DNA of 64,000 bases, taken from positions 1 to 64,000 of the forward strand of contig JAFYGE010000060.1 of assembly GCA_017543335.1 (NCBI GenBank), given 5' to 3'. Under the pieces are notes generated by a model. That model had not been told where the DNA came from. It ran no database searches and was given only the letters and a program-made list of their open reading frames with translations. This stretch comes from Ruminococcus sp. Lineage in GTDB: Bacteria; Bacillota; Clostridia; Oscillospirales; Ruminococcaceae. Made by a program: the position numbers and the translations under genes. Shown piece by piece: positions 53,179 through 61,283 of the stretch (its first letter is position 1; each line of letters begins with the position of its first letter).

Positions 53179-53247
53179 ACTATATATTTTGTATATAGTA
53201 TCACTTAAATCATAATATATAATAACATTTTATGAACGATATGTCAA
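53179..53247 (-). promoter_or_regulatory. Sigma-A promoter and inverted repeat upstream of the biosynthetic operon
   Basis: Minus strand: TTGACA, 17-bp spacer, TATTAT (53219-53247). Between the predicted start of transcription and the ribosome site is a perfect inverted repeat ACTATATA-TTTTG-TATATAGT (53179-53199), a candidate operator or leader hairpin. Confidence 0.8.
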
Positions 53248-53381
53248 TAGAATTTGGAAATTTTATAAATTTTTGAGTAAAATTATAAAAAGAATTGCTT
53301 AATTATAACACGATATAATATTTCATCAATAGTTTACGTCCTGTATATATGTGTTTTCGGGGTGCAATTTGAATAAAAAAA

Positions 53382-54368
53382 TTATTTTTTCAACATTTTT
53401 TCAAAAGCGTCCACACCGATGTAAAGTAAACCTGCTACAACAAGTATTACCCAGCTGTCTCCCCAGTTGTGTTCGGCTAAACTGATACCGAAATAGAGTG
53501 CAAGAGCTATAGACCAGTAAACAGAGGTTATCAGAGAGAAATGGTCTGATTTTTCGATTTTATTTTCACGTTTATAGTCATCTTCTTCAAGGAGTTTGCT
53601 GAAGCCTCCGGTGATTATCCCGTTTTTTACAAGCAGCGGACATCCGAATGCACATATAAGCAGCATTATACATACACCTGCAACTCCGATCATGTCGGTG
53701 TCACGTATAGATATGAGCGTTATAAGCGGTACGACTGAGATTATGCAAAGAGCTATTCCGATGACCAGATGCTTTACACGGTGAGGTTCATAAGCGTCAC
53801 GTTTTTCCTTGACCATTCCGGAAACTCCGTATTCAGTATCTATGCATTCGTTTTCGAGGTATTCATATTTTTTTATTTTGGTGCTTGCAGCTACTATTAT
53901 TGAGGTCGCAATAGCAGCTATAAGAATGAGTATGACCAGACCAATACCGCTGCCGAGGTCCTCGCTTATTGGGAGAGTACCGGTCTCGCCGGCTGTTCCA
54001 AGAAAAAGCATACATATAGGCGAGAGAATGTAAAGCATTATTGAAATTGCAGATTTTCTTGCATAGTTATTATTGTCGTTCAGGAAATCATTAGCCTCCT
54101 CCATAGATACCGGATGAAGGGCAGGAGTATCAGAGGAATCTTTTGCTTCCTGTATCGGTTCGGATTCACTTATCTCATCCTTTAAAAGATAGTCCGTACT
54201 TACTCCGAATATTTTTGACATCTGGAGTATTCTGTTGAGGTCCGGAGTGGATTGAGCTCCTTCCCACTTTGAGACTGACTGTCTGCTTACACCAAGTTTT
54301 TCTGCAAGTTCTTCCTGTGACCAGCCTGCTTTTTTTCTTAATTCGATTATCTTATCTGCGAGTATCAT
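53382..54368 (-). CDS. XRE-type regulator with membrane domain
   Basis: 328 aa. N-terminal HTH_3 domain ([32 protein letters not shown], residues 10-62), an acidic linker with prolines, then about six membrane helices (105-325). DNA binding and membrane parts in one chain suggest a membrane-tethered transcription factor. GGAGGT before the ATG. It lies on the same strand just upstream of the biosynthetic operon but has its own spacer and the operon its own promoter, so it is a plausible but unproven regulator. The last codons run into a weak AT hairpin. Confidence 0.85.
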   Translation of the reverse strand: MILADKIIELRKKAGWSQEELAEKLGVSRQSVSKWEGAQSTPDLNRILQMSKIFGVSTDYLLKDEISESEPIQEAKDSSDTPALHPVSMEEANDFLNDNNNYARKSAISIMLYILSPICMLFLGTAGETGTLPISEDLGSGIGLVILILIAAIATSIIVAASTKIKKYEYLENECIDTEYGVSGMVKEKRDAYEPHRVKHLVIGIALCIISVVPLITLISIRDTDMIGVAGVCIMLLICAFGCPLLVKNGIITGGFSKLLEEDDYKRENKIEKSDHFSLITSVYWSIALALYFGISLAEHNWGDSWVILVVAGLLYIGVDAFEKMLKK

Positions 54369-54510
54369 AAAAGTTACCTCCTGTGTGAATTTTATGATAT
54401 GATTATAGCATGATATGCGTAAAAAACTCTACCAACCGGACTTTGCAATTTGTCAACACGGGGTTGCAATTGGCTGTTTTCAGGCTTTTTTTGAGTTGCA
54501 TTATTAAAAT

Positions 54511-54530
54511 CCCTCTCTTTAAAGAGAGGG
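54511..54530 (-). terminator. Terminator of the ECF S-component gene
   Basis: Perfect 10-bp palindrome CCCTCTCTTT/AAAGAGAGGG followed on the minus strand by ATTTTAATAA. Confidence 0.7.
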
Positions 54531-54553
54531 AGAAGCGGTTTAACAGCGAGTAC

Positions 54554-55174
54554 TTATTTTTTGTCGGTGTTTTTGATAAGTTTTGCTTTGAAGAGGGCAC
54601 ATCCGACTGCTCCTGTTATGACTGTAGCGGCTATCATTTCAAATACCGCATTGATACCTACTGAAGCAACGATGTAAACGAGGATATTTCTTCCGTCTAT
54701 TTTATCTTTCATGTAGCTTGTGTTTCCGAAGAGTGCGACCAGTGAGAACATGAAAAATGCTGTATTGAAAAACGCTGTACAGAATCCGGTAACGAAGCAG
54801 GATACTTTTACATTTGATACTTTTGAGAAAAATTTGAAGATACATCCTGCAAGGAAGCCGTCCAGAGCACGGGGGACAAATCTCTGTATGAACGCAAGGA
54901 CAGGATTTATGTCGACAAGAGCAGCTCCCATTGAACTGATAATACCTATGCCGAAGCATTGCAGAAAGCTGAACAGTCCAAATACAGAGCCGATGATGAG
55001 TCCGCCAATAGGTCCGAGAGCTACTGCCGCTATCGCTACAGGTATAACGTTCAGAGTGATAACTAATGGACCGACAGGTATCGAGCCGACAGGAGTGAAT
55101 GAGAACAATACAACTATTGCCGAGAGCAGTCCGAGCAGAACCATAGATTTGGTTGTGAATTTAGTTTTGATCAT
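54554..55174 (-). CDS. ECF transporter S component (vitamin type)
   Basis: 206 aa with six membrane helices, the size of energy-coupling-factor substrate-binding subunits. An alanine-type N-terminal motif (LLGLLSAIVVLFSF), IPVAIAAVALGPIGGLIIG and INPVLAFIQRFVPRALDG are typical of S components. The last two resemble pantothenate- and folate-type subunits more than riboflavin or thiamine ones. The EcfAA'T module must be elsewhere. AGGAGGT-like site before the ATG. The leader is short and shows no vitamin riboswitch. Confidence 0.85.
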   Translation of the reverse strand: MIKTKFTTKSMVLLGLLSAIVVLFSFTPVGSIPVGPLVITLNVIPVAIAAVALGPIGGLIIGSVFGLFSFLQCFGIGIISSMGAALVDINPVLAFIQRFVPRALDGFLAGCIFKFFSKVSNVKVSCFVTGFCTAFFNTAFFMFSLVALFGNTSYMKDKIDGRNILVYIVASVGINAVFEMIAATVITGAVGCALFKAKLIKNTDKK

Positions 55175-55208
55175 TCGTATTACCTCCGCACTTGATTAAG
55201 ATTATATA

Positions 55209-55237
55209 ATTATATCATTTTTTTTAGAAAAAGTAAA
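55209..55237 (-). promoter_or_regulatory. Sigma-A promoter of the S-component gene
   Basis: Minus strand: TTTACT, 17-bp spacer, TATAAT, 35 bp before the start codon. Confidence 0.7.
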
Positions 55238-55515
55238 TACATATTTATATTTTTTTGAGTTTATATCAGGAGTATGATAATATTTAAACTAATACAATAT
55301 ATCATTAAACTTATTGTATATACTTTGAGTATAAAAATAATATATGAAAAATATATCGATAATATTTGATTTTAAAGCTTGCTTATGAGCGTAAAAATAG
55401 AAAAGTGTTGATTTGTTGTACAAAAGACACAATAAAGAATAGTGTTTTTTGTTGTTCATGTGATTTATACATAAAATCGGAGCTTTATTTTCTATTTTTT
55501 GTTCACAAAAAAACA
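55238..55515. other. AT-rich gene-free stretch
   Basis: Very A/T-rich with A- and T-tracts at near-helical spacing. Open frames on either strand are short and of low-complexity composition. No gene or structured element recognised. It may simply be a curved upstream region of the non-coding RNA promoter. Confidence 0.5.
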
Positions 55516-55544
55516 TTGCATTTCATATATAAATATGATATAAT
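55516..55544 (+). promoter_or_regulatory. Promoter of the large non-coding RNA
   Basis: TTGCAT, 17-bp spacer, TATAAT. The start of transcription is expected near 55551, at the first arm of the RNA's terminal helix. Confidence 0.75.
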
Positions 55545-55548
55545 GATA

Positions 55549-56191
55549 TTGCATAAATCAATAATTGTGTAATATTTATCTGCAAGGGTACGGGGTGGTT
55601 ATATGATTTATGCAAAAATCGGAAAGGATGAGTTGCTATGAGAATGTGATCTGGAAAACGTCCGGCAGACGTTATCCCCGTATGTCATACCGGCATTTGA
55701 GAGTGGTTTGTCAGTATGACGGCATCCATAGGAACCGGAGCTTATGATAAAACTTTGATTCAAAAGAAATTATGGGCGTTATTTCTTTTGATACTCCGGT
55801 AAAAAGGCAGAGCAGTTCCGTATTGCATCGTTTTAAGGCGGCGGTGCTGAGGATGTTTGTTAAGCTCGCCTTTCATCGATACTGTCTTTGATTTGGAAAA
55901 GACGGTGACATCAGCATATCAGATGCTGATATAGAAAAAGGTTTGGATAGAAAATGATCGTATCGGTCAAAAATCGTTCTTTTGGACACATTATTATTTT
56001 ATATCATACCAGACAGAACTGCACTTTTGTCTGAGTATACCCTCTAATATTCCGGTATCTTTCATTAATGCTCTCACCAGTGAGATGTGAGTGAGACCAT
56101 TATGGGCGATGAAAGATGCTTATATTCAAATTAAAACTTATTTGTTCGGATACTGAAAGATCCTTCCGTGAAATCGGAAGGATTTTTTTGC
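55549..56191 (+). ncRNA. Large structured non-coding RNA (about 640 nt)
   Basis: No open frame with a ribosome site beyond a few codons, yet it has a promoter in front and a strong terminator at its end (stem ATCCTTCCG/CGGAAGGAT, 56160-56183, then seven T). Perfect or near-perfect helices fill it: TTGCATAAATCA (55549) with TGATTTATGCAA (55604); AACGTC/GACGTT (55657-55673); GTCATAC/GTATGAC (55684, 55714); ACCGGAG/CTCCGGT (55734, 55794) enclosing TCAAAAGAAAT/ATTTCTTTTGA; AAGGCG/CGCCTT (55835, 55867); ACTGTCTTT/AAAGACGGT near 55880; ATCAGCAT/ATGCTGAT (55910-55930); AGACAGAA/TTTTGTCT (56011-56032); ATCTTTCAT/ATGAAAGAT (56057, 56109) around TCTCAC/GTGAGA. Size and complexity match ornate large RNA classes (ROOL, GOLLD, OLE); class membership unverified. 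Confidence 0.75.
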
Positions 56192-56200
56192 TGTAAGGGG

Positions 56201-56229
56201 TTGTAAAATCGTGTTCTGTTTGGTATAAT
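56201..56229 (+). promoter_or_regulatory. Promoter of the corA transcript
   Basis: TTGTAA, 17-bp spacer, TATAAT, directly after the non-coding RNA terminator. The predicted leader before the CorA start is about 160 nt. Confidence 0.72.
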
Positions 56230-56272
56230 ATAAATATAAATATAAATGTATTATGATAATCGGAGGTGCGTT

Positions 56273-56314
56273 ATGAGTGTTGACCCTTATGGGAGTATTA
56301 TATTGATCCCTTGA
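56273..56314 (+). CDS. Leader peptide (13 aa) upstream of corA
   Basis: MSVDPYGSIILIP, then TGA. GGAGG lies six bases before the ATG, a better ribosome site than that of corA itself. It contains an Asp-Pro pair and ends Ile-Pro before the stop, both able to slow or destabilise ribosomes. The stop codon is immediately followed by the first arm of a leader hairpin, the arrangement expected of a translational attenuator. Confidence 0.65.
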   Translation: MSVDPYGSIILIP

Positions 56315-56391
56315 TCCGGCGGATGCTCATGCTCACTTGCCTTCGCCGGAAATTCTGGCGAAAGGAGCAATGTCTGTTTTTATGACAGACA
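56315..56391 (+). promoter_or_regulatory. Attenuator-like leader with alternative hairpins controlling corA
   Basis: Hairpin A: TCCGGCG (56315-56321) with CGCCGGA (56344-56350). Hairpin B: CCTTCGCC (56340-56347) with GGCGAAAGG (56357-56365). They share bases and exclude each other; B hides the AAAGGAG ribosome site. A third hairpin TGTCTGT/ACAGACA (56371-56391) lies between that site and the corA start and, when folded, leaves about six bases between GGAG and ATG. Confidence 0.65.
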
Positions 56392-56394
56392 CGT

Positions 56395-57327
56395 ATGATT
56401 ATGATAAGTTTTTACACTAATGAAAACGGAAAGCTCACTCAATGCGATGAGCCTTCTGTGGGATGCTGGATCTCAGTTATAGATCCGACACCTCAGGAAA
56501 TTATTGAACTCATAGAGACTTATGGTCTTGACAGCGGTTTCGTTAAGTCCTCTCTCGATGAGGAGGAGTCGTCACGTATAGAGCGTGAGGACGATCAGAC
56601 CCTCGTTATCATCGATACCCCTGTATCTACTGTTGACGAGGATCAGACCAGAAACTTCTATACCCAGCCTATCGGCATAATTATTAATGAGGACTATGTC
56701 TTCACTATCTCACTAAAAGAAACTCAGATACTTAAAGAAGCTATGCACGGTGGGATAAGAAATCTGCGTCCGAGCTTTAAAACACGATTCGTTTTGCAGC
56801 TTCTTCTTAGAATAGCAGCTCTCTTCCTTACTCACCTTAAACAGATCGACAAGATATCATCTGCTGCTGAGCAGCAGCTTCACGATGCGATGAAGAATGA
56901 GCTTCTCATGCAGCTCCTTGCTCTTGAAAAGTCACTCGTATATTTCTCGACTTCTTTAAAAGCCAACGAAGCTACAATAGAAAAGATATTCCGTGGCAGA
57001 GTAATAAAGCTCTACGATGAGGATCAGGACCTTCTTGAAGATGTTCTGATCGAGATGAAACAGGCTATCGAAATGGCAAGCATATACACCGGCATCCTAT
57101 CCAGTATGATGGACGGATTTTCGTCGATAATCTCTAATAACCTTAACCTCGTTATGTGGAGATTGACCATTATCACCGTCGTTCTGGAGATACCTAATAT
57201 CATGTTCGCATTTTACGGTATCAATACCGTCGACCTGCCTATGCCGTATACGTGGTTCGCTATTACACTTACCATCTTCCTGACCGGTATAACTGCATTT
57301 GCTCTTATGAAATGGAAAAAGAAATAA
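56395..57327 (+). CDS. CorA-family divalent cation transporter
   Basis: 310 aa from ATG 56395; ATG 56401 is the alternative. The long N-terminal cytoplasmic domain (1-250) has a helical stalk, and there are two C-terminal membrane helices (about 252-275 and 285-305). The selectivity signature normally YGMN reads FYGINT (GIN for GMN). The family forms pentamers carrying Mg2+ or other divalent ions. Expression is probably controlled by the leader peptide and hairpins upstream; no M-box features are seen. Confidence 0.88.
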   Translation: MIMISFYTNENGKLTQCDEPSVGCWISVIDPTPQEIIELIETYGLDSGFVKSSLDEEESSRIEREDDQTLVIIDTPVSTVDEDQTRNFYTQPIGIIINEDYVFTISLKETQILKEAMHGGIRNLRPSFKTRFVLQLLLRIAALFLTHLKQIDKISSAAEQQLHDAMKNELLMQLLALEKSLVYFSTSLKANEATIEKIFRGRVIKLYDEDQDLLEDVLIEMKQAIEMASIYTGILSSMMDGFSSIISNNLNLVMWRLTIITVVLEIPNIMFAFYGINTVDLPMPYTWFAITLTIFLTGITAFALMKWKKK

Positions 57328-57346
57328 AAAGACAATAATTAACCGA

Positions 57347-57369
57347 AGCCTGAGTTTTTCCCTCAGGCT
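57347..57369 (+). terminator. Hairpin after corA
   Basis: Stem AGCCTGAG/CTCAGGCT, 7-nt loop, followed by CTGTTTG. Weak T-tract, so partial readthrough to the next gene is likely. Confidence 0.55.
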
Positions 57370-57393
57370 CTGTTTGTAAAGGGAGGTATCAAT

Positions 57394-58209
57394 ATGACAC
57401 AATATGCTGATATTCGTAATGACTGGAAAAAGCTTCTGCCTTTTGTTGCCGGAATATTGCTTTGTGCTGCGGCAGTATCTATAATTCTCGCTTCAACACT
57501 GCTCAGCAAGGATTATGTTGATAAGACCTTTGAGGAAAAGCGAGTCTATTCCGGAATAACGGATTCAGTCCGTGATAAGGCGAAAAACGCATATCTTAAA
57601 ACTGACCCTCCGCAAAAAGTAAAAAATGACCTCACCACAATAATGGCAGAGGTAATAACTGAAGAACCGGTAAAAAAAGAAGTAAGGGACATTCTCGACC
57701 AGCTATACAGCGGCAAAAAAGCTCGTGTAAAAGGAAAGTATCTGCAAGAGAGTATATCTTCAAATGCTAAGAGCTATAATTCAAGAAAAAGTCTTGGAAT
57801 GGATGCAAGCAAGCTCGATGAATTTATTGGTAAGTCCGTTGATGCCGGAAAGGAAACGATCGACGTGAGCAAGTACACGGACAAAATTCCGGTATCTCTC
57901 AGCGGTGGTACAGTAAAGGCTGCGATATTTACTTTCCTTGCATTGGCAGCTTTGATGCTGAACTATTTTATGTCTTATGACAGACTTGCTAAGACCGGTA
58001 TTGCTTTGATAGTGGGCGGCGGACTGCTGCTTTTAGTTGGAATCGTGTTCGGAGGTGCATTTAAAGTCGATGAAATGTCATTTCCGTTGGAGGCAATGAA
58101 AGATGCTGCGGAAGAGCTGAAAAGTGCGGTGACTTCACGCTGTTTGATATTCGGACTTTTATTCTCGGCAGCAGGAGGCGGAAGCATAGTGTATAAAAGA
58201 ATGAAATGA
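57394..58209 (+). CDS. Four-helix membrane protein of unknown function
   Basis: 271 aa, GGGAGGT before the ATG. Helix 1 at about 15-37, then a mainly helical, lysine-rich extracytoplasmic domain (40-172), helices at 178-195, 203-222 and 248-266. It has the look of a sensor or stress membrane protein, but no domain is recognised. It follows corA with a weak hairpin between, so co-expression with the transporter is possible. Confidence 0.75.
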   Translation: MTQYADIRNDWKKLLPFVAGILLCAAAVSIILASTLLSKDYVDKTFEEKRVYSGITDSVRDKAKNAYLKTDPPQKVKNDLTTIMAEVITEEPVKKEVRDILDQLYSGKKARVKGKYLQESISSNAKSYNSRKSLGMDASKLDEFIGKSVDAGKETIDVSKYTDKIPVSLSGGTVKAAIFTFLALAALMLNYFMSYDRLAKTGIALIVGGGLLLLVGIVFGGAFKVDEMSFPLEAMKDAAEELKSAVTSRCLIFGLLFSAAGGGSIVYKRMK

Positions 58210-58231
58210 AAAAACATACTAAAAAATAAAA

Positions 58232-58260
58232 GAAAAAGCCGACTTCCTCGGTTTTTTTTC
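58232..58260 (+). terminator. Terminator before the germinant receptor operon
   Basis: A-rich 5' arm with CCGA paired to TCGG and TTTTT (one bulged G), loop CTTCC, then a run of eight T. Confidence 0.75.
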
Positions 58261-58298
58261 TTTTTATTTTTTGCAGATACTACCTTTGAGGTGAAAAC

Positions 58299-59738
58299 AT
58301 GAACGGTGAACTTATTCCCAAACTCAAAGATAATATCTCACATATAAAGCAACTCTGCGGAAATACTTCGGACCTGCTTGTAAATGAATTCGTTACCGGA
58401 GGCATCCACTGTGCCTTGTTATGCTGTGAGGGTATGGTATCGACTTCTGTAATTACGGAGCTGATATTTGAACCAATAACAGATATAGATGCCAAAAAAG
58501 ACTCCGAGGAGCTTTTCCACTACATTAAAGAGGAACTTCTTCTGTCCACTGACAGACCGGAAGTGAAGGATTATGATACCCTTTTCCGTCTGATAGATTC
58601 CGGATTTGCAGTACTCATAGCAGAGGGAATGCGGACGGCTCTTGCTTTCGGGGTTCAGGGCTATCAGTCAAGGGGAGTGCAAGAGCCATCCGGAGAGGGA
58701 AATGTCATGGGAGCTCATGAGGGTTTCGCAGAGACTATCCGCACCAGTATGTCTCAGATACGCCGCAGACTAAAAACTCCGGAGCTGGTCATGGAGCTCA
58801 TGGTCAAAGGTGAAAAAAGCCGGACTGACATTTGCCTGTGCTATATGAAAGACCGTGTACCGGATGAACTTTTAAGACGAATAAAAGGCTCACTGAACGA
58901 GATAAAGCTCGAATCAATACTTTCCACAGGCTATATAAGACCTTTTGTGGAAAGTCAGAGATTTGAGCTTTTTAGCTCTAACGGAACAACAGAGCGTCCG
59001 GATGTACTTTGTTCAAAGCTGATAGAGGGAAGAGTGGGACTGCTTGTGGACGGCGTGCCATATGCTATTGTCATTCCAAGACTATTCTGCGAAAGCTTCC
59101 AGACGCTCGACGACTACGCTTTTAAGCCATATTATGCAACATTTATCCGTTGGATAAAGTATATGGCGTTTATCCTTTCAATACTGCTGCCGGCAGTGTA
59201 CACAGCGATAGTTATGCATCATCCGGAGCTCCTTAATAGCACTCTGCTTATGATACTTGTTGAAGCTGAGAGAAAAGCTCCGCTTTCTATTATGACAGAA
59301 TCTATAGGAGTGCTGCTAATGTACGAGATAATAAGGGAGGCTGGAGTGCGTCTGCCAAAGCCTATGGGCGGAGCTGTCAGTATCGTAAGCGGACTTATAA
59401 TCGGAGATGCAGCTGTACAGTCCGGACTAATAAGTACTCCTCTTCTCACCATGACTGCCCTTGCGGTCATGAGCGGACTATGTGTACCTGAGCTTAATCC
59501 GCCTATAACTGTACTTCGTTTTGCTTTTCTTATTGCCGGAGGTATCTTTGGTCTTTTCGGTATTAGTCTGCTTGCCTGTGCAGTGCTTGTGAATGTATGT
59601 GCTACGGAGGATTATGGTTTCCCGTATACAGCTCCGGTATCGCCGTTTAAGAAGTCAGGCATGGGAGATACTGCAATACGGAGCGGATTCAGGAAGATGC
59701 AAAACAGAGGTTTCACAGTGGAGGAGTATCATGAATAA
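58299..59738 (+). CDS. Spore germination receptor A subunit (GerAA/GerKA family)
   Basis: 479 aa. Soluble N-terminal domain (1-285) with the family-typical IRTSMSQIRRRLKTPELVMELM, SILSTGYIRPFVE and EGRVGLLVDG, then about five membrane helices including EAGVRLPKPMGGAVSIVSGLIIGDAAVQSG, split here by function not by gaps. Shorter at the N-terminus than many A subunits. It forms the germinant receptor in the inner spore membrane with B and C subunits encoded next. Confidence 0.94.
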   Translation: MNGELIPKLKDNISHIKQLCGNTSDLLVNEFVTGGIHCALLCCEGMVSTSVITELIFEPITDIDAKKDSEELFHYIKEELLLSTDRPEVKDYDTLFRLIDSGFAVLIAEGMRTALAFGVQGYQSRGVQEPSGEGNVMGAHEGFAETIRTSMSQIRRRLKTPELVMELMVKGEKSRTDICLCYMKDRVPDELLRRIKGSLNEIKLESILSTGYIRPFVESQRFELFSSNGTTERPDVLCSKLIEGRVGLLVDGVPYAIVIPRLFCESFQTLDDYAFKPYYATFIRWIKYMAFILSILLPAVYTAIVMHHPELLNSTLLMILVEAERKAPLSIMTESIGVLLMYEIIREAGVRLPKPMGGAVSIVSGLIIGDAAVQSGLISTPLLTMTALAVMSGLCVPELNPPITVLRFAFLIAGGIFGLFGISLLACAVLVNVCATEDYGFPYTAPVSPFKKSGMGDTAIRSGFRKMQNRGFTVEEYHE

Positions 59739-60723
59739 AGTAACAGCCTCACAGTTTTCAGCAATGCTGCTTTTAAGTGATGCATTTGCTCTTTTTGGCT
59801 TTACGGGGAGGATGTCGCTGTTTACTGTCGGAGCATTTTCGTTTGGTATAATAGTACAATTCTTGCTTGCTGTACTCCTTATCAGGTACAGAGAAACAGA
59901 CTGTACGGCAGTCAAATGGTTTTATATGCTATATTTTATTTTCTGGGGCGGAGTACTGTTCAATATGCAGTGGCAGACTTCCGAAGCGATATACATTCCC
60001 TATGAAAGCTCAAATGGGATATGGGGAAAGCTCCTTATATCCGGACTTATAGCACTGGCTTGTCTGTATATTTCATCCGAGGGCATAAAGGCAGTTTCAA
60101 GAGCTTCACTTATAGCTGCTGCTGTCGGAGCAGTATACCTGCTGATAGTAGCAGTGAGCGTTGCAAGAAACGCTGATATAGAAAATTTAACTCGTGCAGA
60201 CAGCAATATGAGCTTCAAAAATGAATTTATCAGAAGTATTGCTATGAGCGGCAGCCTTGGCGGACTTTCAGTGCTTACCGGTATAACAAATGGAAATCCG
60301 TATAAGTCAGTTGAGAAATACTTCATTGCAAAAGCCGTTATGACATTGATGATAATGCTGACTGTTATTCTTGCAGTTGGCGGTATAATGCAGATAACTG
60401 ATTTTCCGACTGTGACCGCAGCTCAGGTATCGCAGCCATTTTCAGCTCAGAGGATAGACTCTCTTTTTCTTATAGTTTTTGTTATATGCGGAGTTTTTTC
60501 TATAGGAGTTCAGGTCTCGGCATCGGCATATCTGCTCCGAGAACTTTATCCTGCCTGTAAACACTACAGCAGCAGTATAACTCTTGCGGTAATGCTCCTC
60601 ACGGCATTTCTTATCTCAAAGACGGATATTTATGGCGGATTTACAGCATCGGCAGTAATTCTGGCAATGCTTATAGTCCCCATGTTAACTGCAATAAAAA
60701 GTAAGCAGAAAGCAGGTGCGTGA
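59731..60723 (+). CDS. Spore germination receptor B subunit (GerKB family)
   Basis: 330 aa from ATG 59731 with GGAGGAG upstream, overlapping the A-subunit stop by eight bases; a longer frame upstream is the A gene in another frame. Ten membrane helices of the amino-acid/polyamine permease fold (VTASQFSAMLLLSDAFALFG; late helices after 225). B subunits bind the germinant. Typical length is about 360 aa. Confidence 0.92.
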   Translation: MNKVTASQFSAMLLLSDAFALFGFTGRMSLFTVGAFSFGIIVQFLLAVLLIRYRETDCTAVKWFYMLYFIFWGGVLFNMQWQTSEAIYIPYESSNGIWGKLLISGLIALACLYISSEGIKAVSRASLIAAAVGAVYLLIVAVSVARNADIENLTRADSNMSFKNEFIRSIAMSGSLGGLSVLTGITNGNPYKSVEKYFIAKAVMTLMIMLTVILAVGGIMQITDFPTVTAAQVSQPFSAQRIDSLFLIVFVICGVFSIGVQVSASAYLLRELYPACKHYSSSITLAVMLLTAFLISKTDIYGGFTASAVILAMLIVPMLTAIKSKQKAGA

Positions 60724-61274
60724 TGCTGAGGAAAATAATTTTAGTCACTTTTCTTCCGCTGTTTATGCTGACCGGCTGTGCGTCCTCCGGACGTGTTCAC
60801 GATAAGGACTATCTCAGAGCTGTTTCGATTTCCGGAGATGAACGAAAAGAGATCACACTTAGCTTTTTTTCTGAGGATAAAGAAAGCGTTTCAGTCAGCG
60901 GAGAGGATATCGATTCCGCTATAGAAGCCGCTGAGATTGTTACGGGAAAGACCGTTTTTACCGGATATACTGAACTTATTATTCTCGGAGACTGCAACTG
61001 TACGGAGGTACTTTCATATCTGCTGAATAAGTGGAAAGTATCGCCGTCATGTCTGGTCGCATACAGCAGAAACGGAGCGTCATTGCTCCGTGATAAGGAC
61101 GCTGAGCAGCTCGAAGGAGCAGTAAAAGAGGCAGCTGAGCAGGGAAAAGTCCGGAACAGTGACATAATAACAGTGCTTGGAAAACTTCTTAATGATTCAG
61201 AGGCAGAACTTCCGGAGCTCCATAAAAGCGGAGATATAACTGCCTGCATCGTAGAAAAAAAGACTGACTCGTGA
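60723..61274 (+). CDS. Short lipoprotein, GerKC-like C subunit lacking C-terminal domains
   Basis: 183 aa; ATG overlaps the B stop (TGATG). Signal peptide with lipobox LTGC. The residues after it (DYLRAVSISGDERKEITLSFF, IDSAIEAAEIVTGKTVFTGYTELIILG) follow the pattern of the N-terminal domain of Ger(x)C proteins. Usual length is about 370-400 aa, so the second and third domains are missing. The frame ends cleanly before a terminator, so it is a naturally short form rather than a frameshift; the sequence after the stop shows no continuation. Confidence 0.85.
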   Translation: MLRKIILVTFLPLFMLTGCASSGRVHDKDYLRAVSISGDERKEITLSFFSEDKESVSVSGEDIDSAIEAAEIVTGKTVFTGYTELIILGDCNCTEVLSYLLNKWKVSPSCLVAYSRNGASLLRDKDAEQLEGAVKEAAEQGKVRNSDIITVLGKLLNDSEAELPELHKSGDITACIVEKKTDS

Positions 61275-61283
61275 AAAAAGTTT

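Noticed and set aside
54369-54510. Extra small gene between the XRE regulator and the S component (frames 54403-54600 and 54410-54664)
   Set aside because: No ribosome site; the frames overlap the start of one gene and the terminator of the other and have no protein-like composition.
55289-55572. 68- and 75-aa frames in the AT-rich gap
   Set aside because: Low-complexity Lys/Asn/Phe/Tyr-rich products without ribosome sites; typical of AT-rich non-coding DNA.
56230-56394. M-box (Mg2+) riboswitch before corA
   Set aside because: The leader is too short and lacks the conserved M-box core; the leader-peptide arrangement explains it better.
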